The notes: a model not told the origin generated them from the letters alone. Counted from the first letter of the stretch, positions 31,401-45,250 are shown. The stretch: 64,000 nt of DNA from Arenicola marina (GCA_964019135.1 OZ025256.1:2790001-2854000); one strand, 5' to 3'. A program made the numbers and translations.

Positions 31401-34400
31401 GTTGGCGGGAGAAGGAGGGGGTAGGGGGCTGGTGTTGGCGGAAGGAGGAGGGAGTAGGGGGCTGGTGTTGGCGGAAGGAGGAGGGGGTAGAGGGCTGGTT
31501 TAGGCGGAAGGATGAGGGAGTAGGGGGCTGGTGTTGGCGGGAGGAGGAGGGGGTAGGGGGCTGGTGTTGGCGGAAGAAGGAGGGAGGAGGGGGCTGGTGT
31601 TGGCGGAAGGAGGAGGGGGTAGGGGGCTGGTTTAGGCGGAAGGATGAGGGGGTAGGGAGCTGGTGTAGGCGGCAGGAGGAGGGAGTAGGGGGCTGGTGTT
31701 GGCGGAAGGACGAGGGTAGGGTTCTGGTGTTGCGGAAGGAGGAGGGACTAGGGGGCTGGTGTTGGCGGGAGGAGGAGGGGGTAGGGGGATGGTGTTTGCG
31801 GGATGAGGGAGTAGGGGGCTGGTGTTGGCGGAAGAAGGAGGGAGTAGGGGGCTGGTTTTGGCGGAAGGAGGGGGGTAGGGGGCTGGTGTAGGCGGGAGAA
31901 GGAGGGAGTAGGGGGCTGGTTTAGGCGGGAGGAGGAGGGGGTAGGGGGCTGGTGTAGGCGGGAGGAGGAGGAGGTAGGGGGCTGGTGTTGGCGGGAGAAG
32001 GAGGGAGTAGGGGGCTGGTGTAGGCGGGAGGAGGAGTGGGTAGGGGGCTGGTGTTGGCGGGAGAAGGAGGGAGTAGGGGGCTGGTGTTGGCGGGAGGAGG
32101 GGGGTAGGGAGCTGGTGTTGGGGGAAGGAGGAGGGATTAGGGGGATGGTGTAGGCGGGAGGAGGAGGGTAGGGTGCTGGTGTTGGCGGAAGGAGGAGAGA
32201 GTAGGGACTGGTGTTGGCGGAAGAAGGAGGGACTAGGGGGCTGGTGTTGGCGGAAGGAGGGGGGTAGGGGGCTGGTGTTGGCGGGAGGAGGGGGGTAGGG
32301 AGCTGGTGTTGGCGGAAGGAGGAGGGAGTAGGGAGCTGGTGTTGGCGGGAGGAGGAGGGGGTAGGGGGCTGGTGTTGGCGGGAGAAGGAGGGGGTAGGGG
32401 GCTGGTGTTGGCGGAAGGAGGAGGGAGTAGGGGGCTGGTGTTGCCGGAAGGAGGAGGGGGTAGGGGGCTGGTTTAGGCGGAAGGATGAGGGAGTAGGGGG
32501 CTGGTGTTGGCGGGAGGAGGAGGGGGTAGGGGGCTGGTGTTGGCGGAAGAAGGAGGGTGGAGGGGGCTGGTGTTGGCGGAAGGAGGAGGGGGTAGGGGGC
32601 TGGTTTAGGCGGAAGGATGAGGGGGTAGGGAGCTGGTGTAGGCGGCAGGAGGAGGGAGTAGGGGGCTGGTGTTGGCGGAAGGACGAGGGTAGGGTTCTGG
32701 TGTTGCGGAAGGAGGAGGGACTAGGGGGCTGGTGTTGGCGGGAGGAGGAGGGGGTAGGGGGCTGGTGTTTGCGGGATGAGGGAGTAGGGGGCTGGTGTTG
32801 GCGGAAGAAGGAGGGAGTAGGGGGCTGGTTTTGGCGGAAGGAGGGGGGTAGGGGGCTGGTGTAGGCGGGAGAAGGAGGGAGTAGGGGGCTGGTTTAGGCG
32901 GGAGGAGGAGGGGGTAGGGGGCTGGTGTTTGCGGGATGAGGGAGTAGGGGGCTGGTGTAGGCGGCAGCAGGATGGAGTAGGGTGTTGGTGTTGGCGGGAG
33001 GAGGGGGGTAGGGAGCTGGTGTTGGGGGAAGGAGGAGGGAATAGGGGGATGGTGTAGGCGGGAGGAGGAGGGGGTAGGGGGCTGGTGTTGGCGGGAGAAG
33101 GAGAGAGTAGGGGGCTGGTGTAGGCGGCAGCAGGATGGAGTAGGGTGTTGGTGTTGGCGGGAGGAGGGGGGTAGGGAGCTGGTGTTGGGGGAAGGAGGAG
33201 GGATTAGGGGGATGGTGTAGGCGGGAGGAGGAGGGGGTAGGGGGCTGGTGTTGGCGGGAGAAGGAGGGAGTAGGGGGCTGGTGTTGGCGGAAGGAGGAGG
33301 GGGTAGGGGGCTGGTGTTGGCGGGAGAAGGAGGGAGTAGGGGGCTGGTGTTGGCGGGAGAAGGAGGGAGTAGGGGGCTGGTGTTGGCGGAAGGAGGAGGG
33401 GGTAGGGAGCTGGTGTTGGGGGAAGGAGGAGGGATTAGGGGGATGGTGTAGGCGGGAGGAGGAGGGGGTAGGGGGCTGGTGTAGGCGGGAGGAGGAGGGA
33501 GTAGGGGGCTGGTGTTGGCGGGAGGAGGAGGGGGTAGGGGGCTGGTGTTGGGCTAAGGAGGAGGGATTAGGTGGATGGTGTAGGCGGGAGGAGGACGGGG
33601 TAGGGGGCTGGTGTTGGGGGAAGGAGGAGGGATTAGGGGGGTGGTGTAGGCGGGAGGAGGAGGGGGTAGGGGGCTGGTGTAGGCGGGAGGAGGAGGGAGT
33701 AGGGGGCTGGTGTTGGCGGGAGGAGGGGGGTAGGGAGCTGGTGTTGGGGGAAGGAGGAGGGATTAGGGGGATGGTGTAGGCGGGAGGAGGAGGAATTAGG
33801 GGGATGGTGTAGGCGGCAGGAGGAGTGGGTCGGGGGCTGGTGTTGGCGGGAGAAGGAGGGAGTAGGGGGCTGGTGTTGGCGGGAGGAGGGGGGTAGGGGG
33901 CTGGTGTTGGCGGGAGGAGGAGGGAGTAGGGAGCTGGTGTTGGCGGAAGGAGGAGGGAGTAGGGAGCTGGTGTTGGCGGGAGGAGGAGGGGGGTAGGGGG
34001 CTGGTGTAGGCGGGAGGAGGAGGGTAGGGTGCTGGTGTTGGCGGAAGGAGGAGAGAGTAGGGACTGGTGTTGGCGGAAGGAGGAGGGACTAGGGGGCTGG
34101 TGTTGGCGGAAGGAGGGGGGTAGGGGGCTGGTGTTGGCGGGAGGAGGAGGGGGTAGGGGGCTGGTGTTGGCGGGAGAAGGAGGGAGTAGGGGGCTGGTGT
34201 AGGCGGCAGCAGGATGGAGTAGGGTGTTGGTGTTGGCGGGAGGAGGGGGGTAGGGAGCTGGTGTTGGGGGAAGGAGGAGGGAATAGGGGGATGGTGTAGG
34301 CGGGAGGAGGAGGGGGTAGGGGGCTGGTGTTGGCGGGAGAAGGAGAGAGTAGGGGGCTGGTGTAGGCGGCAGCAGGATGGAGTAGGGTGTTGGTGTTGGC

Positions 34401-37270
34401 GGGAGGAGGGGGGTAGGGAGCTGGTGTTGGGGGAAGGAGGAGGGATTAGGGGGATGGTGTAGGCGGGAGGAGGAGGGTGGGGTGCTGGTGTTGGCGGAAG
34501 GAGGAGAGAGTAGGGACTGGTGTTGGCGGAAGGAGGAGGGACTAGGGGGCTGGTGTTGGCGGAAGGAGGGGGGTAGGGGGCTGGTGTTGGCGGGAGGAGG
34601 GGGGTAGGGAGCTGGTGTTGGCGGAAGGAGGAGGGAGCAGGGAGCTGGTGTTGGCGGGAGGAGGAGGGAGTAGGGGGCTGGTGTTGGCGGGAGGAGGGGG
34701 GTAGGGGGCTGGTGTTGGCGGGAGGAGGAGAGAGTAGGGAGCTGGTGTTGGCGGAAGGAGGAGGGAGTAGGGAGCTGGTGTTGGCGGGAGGAGGAGGGGG
34801 GTAGGGGGCTGGTGCTGGCGGGAGGAGGGGGGTAGGGAGCTGGTGTTGGCGGAAGGAGGAGGGAGTAGGGAGCTGGTGTTGGCGGGAGGAGGAGGGACTA
34901 GGGGGCTGGTGTTGGCGGGAGGAGGGGGGTAGGGAGCTGGTGTTGGCGGAAGGAGGAGGGAGTAGGGAGCTGGTGTTGGCGGGAGGAGGAGGGGGTAGGG
35001 GGCTGGTGTTGGCGGGAGGAGGAGGGAGTATTGGGCTGGTGTTGGCGGGAGGAGGAGGGGGTAGGGGGCTGGTGTTGGCGGGAGGAGGAGGGAGTAGGGG
35101 GCTGGTGTTGGCGGGAGGAGGAGGGAGTAGGGGGCTGGTGTTGGCGGGAGGAGGAAGGAGTAGGGGGCTGGTGTTGGTGGGAGAAGGAGGGAGTAGGGGG
35201 CTGGTGTAGGCGGCAGCAGGAGGGAGGAGGGTGTTGGTGTTGGCGGAAGGAGGAGGGGGTAGGGGGTTGGTTTAGGCGGAAGGATGAGGGAGTAGGGGGC
35301 TGGTGTTGGCGGGAGGAGGAGGGGGTAGGGGGCTGGTGTTGGCGGAAGAAGGAGGGAGGAGGGGGCTGGTGTTGGCGGGAGGAGGAGGGAGTAGGGGGCT
35401 GGTGTTGTCGGGAGGAGGAAGGAGTAGGGGGCTGGTGTTGGTGGGAGAAGCAGGGAGTAGGGGGCTGGTGTAGGCGGCAGCAGGAGGGAGGAGGGTGTTG
35501 GTGTTGGCGGAAGGAGGAGGGGGTAGGGGGTTGGTTTAGGCGGAAGGATGAGGGAGTAGGGGGCTGGTGTTGGCGGGAGGAGGAGGGGGTAGGGGGCTGG
35601 TGTTGGCGGAAGAAGGAGGGAGTAGGGGGCTGGTGTTGGCGGGAGGAGGAGGGAGTAGGGGGCTGGTGTTGTCGGGAGGAGGAAGGAGTAGGGGGCTGGT
35701 GTTGGTGGGAGAAGGAGGGAGTAGGGGGCTGGTGTAGGCGGCAGCAGGAGGGAGGAGGGTGTTGGTGTTGGGGGAAGGAGGAGGGGGTAGGGGGTTGGTT
35801 TAGGCGGAAGAATGAGGGAGTAGGGGGCTGGTGTTGGCGGGAGGAGGAGGGGGTAGGGGGCTGGTGTTGGCGGAAGAAGGAGGGAGGAGGGGGCTGGTGT
35901 TGGCGGAAGGAGGAGGGGGTAGGGGGCTGGTTTAGGCGGAAGGATGAGGGGGTAGGGAGCTGGTGTAGGCGGCAGGAGGAGGGAGTAGGGGGCTGGTGTT
36001 GGCGGAAGGACGAGGGTAGGGTTCTGGTGTTGGCGGAAGGAGGAGGGAGTAGGGGGCTGGTGTAGGCGGGAGAAGGAGGGAGTAGGGGGCTGGTGTAGGC
36101 GGCAGCAGGATGGAGTAGGGTGTTGGTGTTGGCGGGAGGAGGGGGGTAGGGAGCTGGTGTTGGGGGAAGGAGGAGGGGGTAGGGGGCTGGTGTTGGCGGG
36201 AGAAGGAGGGAGTAGGGGGCTGGTGTAGGCGGCAGCAGGATGGAGTAGGGTGTTGGTGTTGGCGGGAGGAGGGGGGTAGGGAGCTGGTGTTGGGGGAAGG
36301 AGGAGGGATTAGGGGGATGGTGTAGGCGGGAGGAGGAGGGGGTAGGGGGCTGGTGTTGGCGGGAGAAGGAGAGAGTAGGGGGCTGGTGTAGGCGGCAGCT
36401 GGATGGAGTAGGGTGTTGGTGTTGGCGGGAGGAGGGAGGTAGGGAGCTGGTGTTGGGGGAAGGAGGAGGGATTAGGGGGATGGTGTAGGCGGGAGGAGGA
36501 AGGGGTAGGGGGCTGGTGTTGGCGGGAGAAGGAGGGAGTAGGGGGCTGGTGTTGGCGGAAGGAGGAGGGGGTAGGGGGCTGGTGTTGGCGGGAGAAGGAG
36601 GGAGTAGGGGGCTGGTATTGGCGGGAGAAGGAGGGAGTAGGGGGCTGGTGTAGGCGGGAGGTGGAGGGGGTAGGGGGCTGGTGTTGGCGGGAGAAGGAGG
36701 GAGTAGGAGGCTGGTGTTGGCGGAAGGAGGAGGGGGTAGGGAGCTGGTGTTGGGGGAAGGAGGAGGGATTAGGGGGATGGTGTAGGCGGGAGGAGGAGGG
36801 GGTAGGGGGCTGGTGTAGGCGGGAGGAGGAGGGAGTAGGGGGCTGGTGTTGGCGGGAGGAGGAGGGGGTAGGGGGCTGGTGTTGGGCTAAGGAGGAGGGA
36901 TTAGGGGGATGGTGTAGGCGGGAGGAGGAGGGGGTAGAGGGCTGGTGTTGGGGGAAGGAGGAGGGATTAGGGGGATGGTGTAGGCGGGAGGAGGAGGGGG
37001 TAGGGGGCTGGTGTAGGCGGGAGGAGGAGGGAGTAGGGGGCTGGTGTTGGCGGGAGGAGGGGGGTAGGGAGCTGGTGTTGGGGGAAGGAGGAGGGATTAG
37101 GGGGATGGTGTAGGCGGGAGGAGGAGGAATTAGGGGGATGGTGTAGGCGGGAGGAGGAGGGGGTAGGGGGCTGGTGTTGGCGGGAGAAGGAGGGAGTAGG
37201 GGGCTGGTGTAGGCGGGAGGAGGAGGAGGTAGGGGGCTGGTGTTGGCGGGAGAAGGAGGGAGTAGGGGGC
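25420..37270. repeat. central part of array with 2,766-bp and ~3.1-kb block recurrences
   Basis: The same monomer types continue without interruption. GTGTTGCGG at 26332 and 29098 and GGAGCGCGG at 26953 and 29719 are both 2,766 bp apart, so that block is duplicated in tandem. The segment from 30129 recurs at 33248 (3,119 bp). A motif GGGATGAGGGAGTAGG with TTTGCGGG recurs every ~180 bp between 26.40 and 26.77 kb and again between 29.16 and 29.53 kb. At 36661-37113 a segment repeats 21289-21741 and recurs at 53144-53596. Confidence 0.75.
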
Positions 37271-40200
37271 TGGTGTAGGCGGCAGGAGGAGGGAGTAGGG
37301 GGCTGGTGTTGGCGGAAGGACGAGGGTAGGGTTCTGGTGTTGGCGGGAGGAGGAGGGGGTAGGGGGCTGGTGTTGGCGGAAGAAGGAGGGAGGAGGGGGC
37401 TGTTGTTGGCGGAAGGAGGAGGGAGGAGGGGGCTGGTGTTGGCGGGAGGAGGAGGGGGTAGGGGGCTGGTGTAGGCGGGAGAAGGAGGGAGTAGGGGGCT
37501 GGTGTAGGCGGCAGCAGGATGGAGTAGGGTGTTGGTGTTGGCGGGAGGAGGGGGGTAGGGAGCTGGTGTTGGGGGAAGGAGGAGGGGGTAGGGGGCTGGT
37601 GTTGGCGGGAGAAGGAGGGAGTAGGGGGCTGGTGTAGGCGGCAGCAGGATGGAGTAGGGTGTTGATGTTGGCGGGAGGAGGGGGGTAGGGAGCTGGTGTT
37701 GGGGGAAGGAGGAGGGATTAGGGGGATGGTGTAGGCGGGAGGAGGAGGGGGTAGGGGGCTGGTGTTGGCGGCAGAAGGAGAGAGTAGGGGGCTGGTGTTG
37801 GCGGGAGAAGGAGAGAGTAGGGGGCTGGTGTAGGCGGCAGCAGGATGGAGTAGGGTGTTGGTGTTGGCGGGAGGAACGGGGTAGGGAGCTGGTGTTGGGG
37901 GAAGGAGGAGGGATTAGGGAGATGGTGTAGGCGGGAGGAGGAGGGGGTAGGGGGCTGGTGTTGGCGGGAGAAGGAGGGAGTAGGGGGCTGGTGTTGGCGG
38001 AAGGAGGAGGGGATAGGGGGCTGGTGTTGGCGGGAGAAGGAGGGAGTAGGGGGCTGGTGTTGGCGGGAGAAGGAGGGAGTAGGGGGCTGGTGTAGGCGGG
38101 AGGTGGAGGGGGTAGGGGGCTGGTGTTGGCGGGAGAAGGAGGGAGTAGGAGGCTGGTGTTGGCGGAAGGAAGAGGGGGTAGGGAGCTGGTGTTGGGGGAA
38201 GGAGGAGGGATTAGGGGGATGGTGTAGGCGGGAGGAGGAGGGGGTAGGGGGCTGGTGTAGGCGGGAGGAGGAGGGAGTAGGGGGCTGGTGTAGGCGGGAG
38301 GAGGAGGGAGTAGGGGGCTGGTGTTGGCGGGAGGAGGAGGGGGTAGGGGGCTGGTGTTGGGCTAAGGAGGAGGGATTAGGGGGATGGTGTAGGCGGGAGG
38401 AGGAGGGGGTAGGGGGCTGGTGTTGGGGGAAGGAGGAGGGAATAGGGGGATGGTGTAGGCGGGAGGAGGAGGGGGTAGGGGGCTGGTGTAGGCGGGAGGA
38501 GGAGGGAGTAGGGGCTGGTGTTGGCGGGAGGAGGGGGGTAGGGAGCTGGTGTTGGGGGAAGGAGGAGGGATTAGGGGGATGGTGTAGGCGGGAGGAGGAG
38601 GAATTAGGGGGATGGTGTAGGCGGGAGGAGGAGGGGGTAGGGGGCTGGTGTTGGCGGGAGAAGGAGGGAGTAGGGGGCTGGTGTAGGCGGGAGGAGGAGG
38701 AGGTAGGGGGCTGGTGTTGGCGGGAGAAGGAGGGAGTAGGGGGCTGGTGTAGGCGGGAGGAGGAGTAGGTAGGGGGCTGGTGTTGGCGGGAGAAGGAGGG
38801 AGTAGGGGGCTGGTGTTGGCGGGAGGAGGGGGGTAGGGAGCTGGTGTTGGGGGAAGGAGGAGGGATTAGGGGGATGGTGTAGGCGGAAGGAGGAGAGAGT
38901 AGGGACTGGTGTTGGCGGAAGGAGGAGGGACTAGGGGGCTGGTATTGGCGGAAGGAGGGGGGTAGGGGGCTGGTGTTGGCGGGAGGAGGGGTGTAGGGAG
39001 CTGGTGTTGGCGGAAGGAGGAGGGAGTAGGGAGCTGGTGTTGGCGGGAGGAGGAGGGGGTAGGGGGCTGGTGTTGGCGGGAGAAGGAGGGGGTAGGGGGC
39101 TGGTGTTGGCGGAAGGAGGAGGGAGTAGGGGGCTGGTGTTGGCGGAAGGAGGAGGGGGTAGGGGGCTGGTTTAGGCGGAAGGATGAGGGAGTAGGGTAGG
39201 GAGCTGGTGTAGGCGGCAGGAGGAGGGAGTAGGGGGCTGGTGTTGGCGGAAGGACGAGGGTAGGGTTCTGGTGTTGGCGGAAGGAGGAGGGACTAGGGGG
39301 CTGGTGTTGGCGGGAGGAGGAGGGGGTAGGGGGCTGGTGTTGGCGGAAGAAGGAGGGAGGAGGGGGCTGGTGTTGGCGGAAGGAGGAGGGGGTAGGGGGC
39401 TGGTTTAGGCGGAAGGATGAGGGGGTAGGGAGCTGGTGTAGGCGGCAGGAGGAGGGAGTAGGGGGCTGGTGTTGGCGGAAGGACGAGGGTAGGGTTCTGG
39501 TGTTGGCGGAAGGAGGAGGGAGGAGGGGGCTGTTGTTGGCGGGAGGAGGAGGGAGTAGGGAGCTGGTGTTGGCGGGAGGAGGAGGGGGTAGGGGGCTGGT
39601 GTAGGCGGGAGAAGGAGGGAGTAGGGGGCTGGTTTTGGCGGAAGGAGGGGGGTAGGGGGCTGGTGTAGGCGGGAGAAGGAGGGAGTAGGGGGCTGGTGTA
39701 GGCGGCAGCAGGATGGAGTAGGGTGTTGGCGGGAGGAGGGGGGTAGGGAGCTGGTGTTGGGGGAAGGAGGAGGGGGTAGGGGGCTGGTGTTGGCGGGAGA
39801 AGGAGGGAGTAGGGGGCTGGTGTAGGCGGCAGCAGGATGGAGTAGGGTGATGGTGTTGGCGGGAGGAGGGGGGTAGGGTGCTGGTGTTGGGTGAAGGAGG
39901 AGGGATTAGGGGGATGGTGTAGGCGGGAGGAGGAGGGGGTAGGGGGATGGTGTTGGCGGGAGAAGGAGGGAGTAGGGGGCTGGTGTTGGCGGAAGGAGGA
40001 GGGGGTAGGGGGCTGGTGTTGGCGGGAGAAGGAGGGAGTAGGGGGCTGGTGTTGGGGGAAGGAGGAGGGGGTAGGGGGCTGGTGTTGGCGGGAGAAGGAG
40101 GGAGTAGGGGGCTGGTGTTGGCGGGAGAAGGAGGGAGTAGGGGGCTGGTGTAGGCCGGAGGCGGAGGGGGTAGGAGGCTGGTGTTGGCGGAAGGAGGAGG

Positions 40201-43200
40201 GGGTAGGGAGCTGGTGTTGGGGGAAGGAGGAGGGATTAGGGGGATGGTGTAGGCGGGAGGAGGAGGGGGTAGGGGGCTGGTGTAGGCGGGAGGAGGAGGG
40301 AGTAGGGGGCTGGTGTTGGCGGGAGGAGGGGGTAGGGGGCTGGTGTTGGGCTAAGGAGGAGGGATTAGGGGGATGGTGTAGGCGGGAGGAGGACGGGGTA
40401 GGGGGCTGGTGTTGGGGGAAGGAGGAGGGATTAGGGGGATGGTGTAGGCGGGAGGAGGAGGGGGTAGGGGGCTGGTGTAGGCGGGAGGAGGAGGGAGTAG
40501 GGGGCTGGTGTTGGCGGGAGGAGGGGGGTAGGGAGCTGGTGTTGGGGGAAGGAGGAGGGATTAGGGGGATGGTGTAGGCGGGAGGAGGAGGAATTAGGGG
40601 GATGGTGTAGGCGGGAGGAGGAGGGGGTAGGGGGCTGGTGTTGGCGGGAGAAGGAGGGAGTAGGGGGCTGGTGTAGGCGGGAGGAGGAGGAGGTAGGGGG
40701 CTGGTGTTGGCGGGAGAAGGAGGGAGTAGGGGGCTGGTGTAGGCGGGAGGAGGAGTGGGTCGGGGGCTGGTGTTGGCGGGAGAAGGAGGGAGTAGGGGGC
40801 TGGTGTTGGCGGGAGGAGGAGTGGGTAGGGGGCTGGTGATGGCGGGAGAAGGAGTGGGTCGGGGGCTGGTGTTGGCGGGAGGAGGAGTGGGTAGGGGGCT
40901 GGTGTAGGCGGGAGGAGGAGTGGGTCGGGGGCTGGTGTTGGTGGGAGGAGGAGGGAGTAGGGGGCTGGTGTAGGCGGGAGGAGGAGTGGGTAGGGGGCTG
41001 GTGTTGGCGGGAGAAGGAGGGAGTAGGGGGCTGGTGTTGGCGGGAGGAGGGGGGTAGGGAGCTGGTGTTGGGGGAAGGAGGAGGGATTAGGGGGATGGTG
41101 TAGGCGGGAGGAGGAGGGTAGGGTGCTGGTGTTGGCGGAAGGAGGAGAGAGTAGGGACTGGTGTTGGCGGACGGAGGAGGGACTAGGGGGCTGGTGTTGG
41201 CGGAAGGAGGGGGGTAGGGGGCTGGTGTTGGCGGGAGGATAAGGGGGTAGGGGGATGGTGTAAGCGGGAGGAGGAGGGAGTAGGGAGCTGGTGTTGGCGG
41301 AAGGAGGAGGGAGTAGGGAGCTGGTGTTGGCGGGAGGAGGAGGGAGTAGGGGGCTGGTGTTGGCGGGAGGAGGGGGGTAGGGGGCTGGTGTTGGCGGGAG
41401 GAGGAGGGAGTAGGGAGCTGGTGTTGGCGGAAGGAGGAGGGAGTAGGGAGCTGTGTTGGCGGGAGGAGGAGGGGGGTAGGGGGCTGGTGTAGGCGGAAGG
41501 AGGAGGGTAGGGTGCTGGTGTTGGCGGAAGGAGGAGAGAGTAGGGACTGGTGTTGGCGGAAGGAGGAGGGACTAGGGGGCTGGTGTTGGCGGAAGGATGA
41601 GGGGGTAGGGAGCTGGTGTAGGCGGCAGGAGGAGGGAGTAGGGGGCTGGTGTTGGCGGAAGGACGAGGGTAGGGTTCTGGTTTTGGCGGAAGGAGGGAGG
41701 TAGGGGGCTGGTGTAGGCGGGAGAAGGAGGGAGTAGGGGGCTGGTGTAGGCGGCAGCAGGATGGAGTAGGGTGTTGGTGTTGGCGGGAGGAGGGGGGTAG
41801 GGAGCTGGTGTTGGGGGAAGGAGGAGGGGGTAGGGGGCTGGTGTTGGCGGGAGAAGGAGGGAGTAGGGGGCTGGTGTAGGCGGGAGGAGGAGGAGGTAGG
41901 GGGCTGGTGTTGGCGGGAGAAGGAGGGAGTAGGGGGCTGGTGTAGGCGGCAGCAGGATGGAGTAGGGTGTTGGTGTTGGAGGGAGGAGGGGGGTAGGGAG
42001 CTGGTGTTGGGGGAAGGAGGAGGGGGTAGGGGGCTGGTGTTGGCGGGAGAAGGAGGGAGTAGGGGGCTGGTGTAGGCGGCAGCAGGATGGAGTAGGGTGT
42101 TGGTGTTGGAGGGAGGAGGGGGGTAGGGAGCTGGTGTTGGGGGAAGGAGGAGGGGGTAGGGGGCTGGTGTTGGCGGGAGAAGGAGGGAGTAGGGGGCTGG
42201 TGTAGGCGGCAGCAGGATGGAGTAGGGTGTTGGTGTTGGAGGGAGGAGGGGGGTAGGGAGCTGGTGTTGGGGGAAGGAGGAGGGGGTAGGGGGCTGGTGT
42301 AGGCGGCAGCAGGATGGAGTAGGGTGTTGGTGTTGGAGGGAGGAGGGGGGTAGGGAGCTGGTGTTGGGGGAAGGAGGAGGGGGTAGGGGGCTGGTGTTGG
42401 CGGGAGAAGGAGGGAGTAGGGGGCTGGTGTAGGCGGCAGCAGGATGGAGTAGGGTGTTGGTGTTGGAGGGAGGAGGGGGGTAGGGAGCTGGTGTTGGGGG
42501 AAGGAGGAGGGGGTAGGGGGCTGGTGTTGGCGGGAGAAGGAGGGAGTAGGGGGCTGGTGTAGGCGGCAGCAGGATGGAGTAGGGTGTTGGTGTTGGCGGG
42601 AGGAGGGGGGTAGGGAGCTGGTGTTGGGGGAAGGAGGAGGGATTAGGGGGATGGTGTAGGCGGGAGGAGGAGGGGGTAGGGGGCTGGTGTTGGCGGGAGA
42701 AGGAGAGAGTAGGGGGCTGGTGTAGGCGGCAGCAGGATGGAGTAGGGTGTTGGTGTTGGCGGGAGGAGGGGGGTAGGGAGCTGGTGTTGGGGGAAGGAGG
42801 AGGGATTAGGGGGATGGTGTAGGCGGGAGGAGGAGGGGGTAGGGGGCTGGTTTTGGCGGGAGAAGGAGGGAGTAGGGGGCTGGTGTTGGCGAAAGGAGGA
42901 GGGGGTAGGGGGCTGGTGTTGGCGGGAGAAGGAGGGAGTAGGGGGCTGGTGTTGGCGGGAGAAGGAGGGAGTAGGGGGCTGGTGTAGGCGGGAGGTGGAG
43001 GGGGTAGGGGGCTGGTGTTGGCGGGAGAAGGAGGGAGTACGAGGCTGGTGTTGGCGGAAGGACGAGGGGGTAGGGAGCTGGTGTTGGGGGAAGGAGGAGG
43101 GATTAGGGGGATGGTGTAGGCGGGAGGAGGATGAATTAGGGGGATGGTGTAGGCGGGAGGAGGAGGGGGTAGGGGGCTGGTGTAGGCGGGAGGAGGAGGG

Positions 43201-45250
43201 AGTAGGGGGCTGGTGTTGGCGGGAGGAGGGGGGTAGGGAGCTGGTGTTGGGGGAAGGAGGAGGGATTAGGGGGATGGTGTAGGCGGGAGGAGGATGAATT
43301 AGGGGGATGGTGTAGGCGGGAGGAGGAGGGGGTAGGGGGCTGGTGTTGGCGGGAGAAGGAGGGAGTAGGGGGCTGGTGTAGGCGGGAGGAGGAGGAGGTA
43401 GGGGGCTGGTGTTGGCGGGAGAAGGAGGGAGTAGGGGGCTGGTGTAGGCGGGAGGAGGAGTGGGTAGGGGGCTGGTGTTGGCGGGAGAAGGAGGGAGTAG
43501 GGGGCTGGTGTTGGCGGGAGGAGGGGGGTAGGGAGCTGGTGTTGGGGGAAGGAGGAGGGATTAGGGGGATGGTGTAGGCGGGAGGAGGAGGGTGGGGTGC
43601 TGGTGTTGGCGGAAGGAGGAGAGAGTAGGGACTGGTGTTGGCGGAAGGAGGAGGGACTAGGGGGCTGGTGTTGGCGGAAGGAGGGGGGTAGGGGGCTGGT
43701 GTTGGCGGGAGGAGGGGGGTAGGGAGCTGGTGTTGGCGGAAGGAGGAGGGAGCAGGGAGCTGGTGTTGGCGGGAGGAGGAGGGAGTAGGGGGCTGGTGTT
43801 GGCGGGAGGAGGGGGGTAGGGGGCTGGTGTTGGCGGGAGGAGGAGAGAGTAGGGAGCTGGTGTTGGCGGAAGGAGGAGGGAGTAGGGAGCTGGTGTTGGC
43901 GGGAGGAGGAGGGGGGTAGGGGGCTGGTGCTGGCGGGAGGAGGGGGGTAGGGAGCTGGTGTTGGCGGAAGGAGGAGGGAGTAGGGAGCTGGTGTTGGCGG
44001 GAGGAGGAGGGACTAGGGGGCTGGTGTTGGCGGGAGGAGGGGGGTAGGGAGCTGGTGTTGGCGGAAGGAGGAGGGAGTAGGGAGCTGGTGTTGGCGGGAG
44101 GAGGAGGGGGTAGGGGGCTGGTGTTGGCGGGAGGAGGAGGGAGTATTGGGCTGGTGTTGGCGGGAGGAGGAGGGGGTAGGGGGCTGGTGTTGGCGGGAGG
44201 AGGAGGGAGTAGGGGGCTGGTGTTGGCGGGAGGAGGAGGGAGTAGGGGGCTGGTGTTGGCGGGAGGAGGAAGGAGTAGGGGGCTGGTGTTGGTGGGAGAA
44301 GGAGGGAGTAGGGGGCTGGTGTAGGCGGCAGCAGGAGGGAGGAGGGTGTTGGTGTTGGCGGAAGGAGGAGGGGGTAGGGGGTTGGTTTAGGCGGAAGGAT
44401 GAGGGAGTAGGGGGCTGGTGTTGGCGGGAGGAGGAGGGGGTAGGGGGCTGGTGTTGGCGGAAGAAGGAGGGAGGAGGGGGCTGGTGTTGGCGGAAGGAGG
44501 AGGGGGTAGGGGGCTGGTTTAGGCGGAAGGATGAGGGGGTAGGGAGCTGGTGTAGGCGGCAGGAGGAGGGAGTAGGGGGCTGGTGTTGGCGGAAGGACGA
44601 GGGTAGGGTTCTGGTGTTGGCGGAAGGAGGAGGGAGTAGGGGGCTGGTGTTGGCGGGAGGATGAGGGGGTAGGGGGCTGGTGTTGGCGGAAGAAGGAGGG
44701 AGGTGGGGGCTGTTGTTGGCGGAAGGAGGAGGGAGGAGGGGGCTGGTGTTGGGGGGGGGAGGAGGGGGTAGGGGGCTGGTGTAGGCGGGAGAAGGAGGGA
44801 GTAGGGGGCTGGTGTAGGCGGCAGCAGGATGGAGTAGGGTGTTGGTGTTGGCGGGAGGAGGGGGGTAGGGAGCTGGTGTTGGGGGAAGGAGGAGGGGGTA
44901 GGGGGCTGGTGTTGGCGGGAGAAGGAGGGAGTAGGGGGCTGGTGTAGGCGGCAGCAGGATGGAGTAGGGTGTTGGTGTTGGCGGGAGGAGGGGGGTAGGG
45001 AGCTAGTGTTGGGGGAAGGAGGAGGGATTAGGGGGATGGTGTAGGCGGGAGGAGGAGGGGGTAGGGGGCTGGTGTTGGCGGGAGAAGGAGAGAGTAGGGG
45101 GCTGGTGTAGGCGGCAGCAGGATGGAGTAGGGTGTTGGTGTTGGCGGGAGGAGGGAGGTAGGGAGCTGGTGTTGGGGGAAGGAGGAGGGATTAGGGGGAT
45201 GGTGTAGGCGGGAGGAGGAGGGGGTAGGGGGCTGGTGTTGGCGGGAGAAG
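37271..45250. repeat. ~7.9-kb segment duplicated 24.0 kb away (right copy)
   Basis: Right copy of the block at 13269-21160, with the same order of rare monomers. It differs by one added monomer near 37.77 kb, absence of the ~30-bp loss seen at 18.3 kb, a missing base group at 41453 (AGCTGTGTTGG), and an expanded G-run at 44752. Confidence 0.85.
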
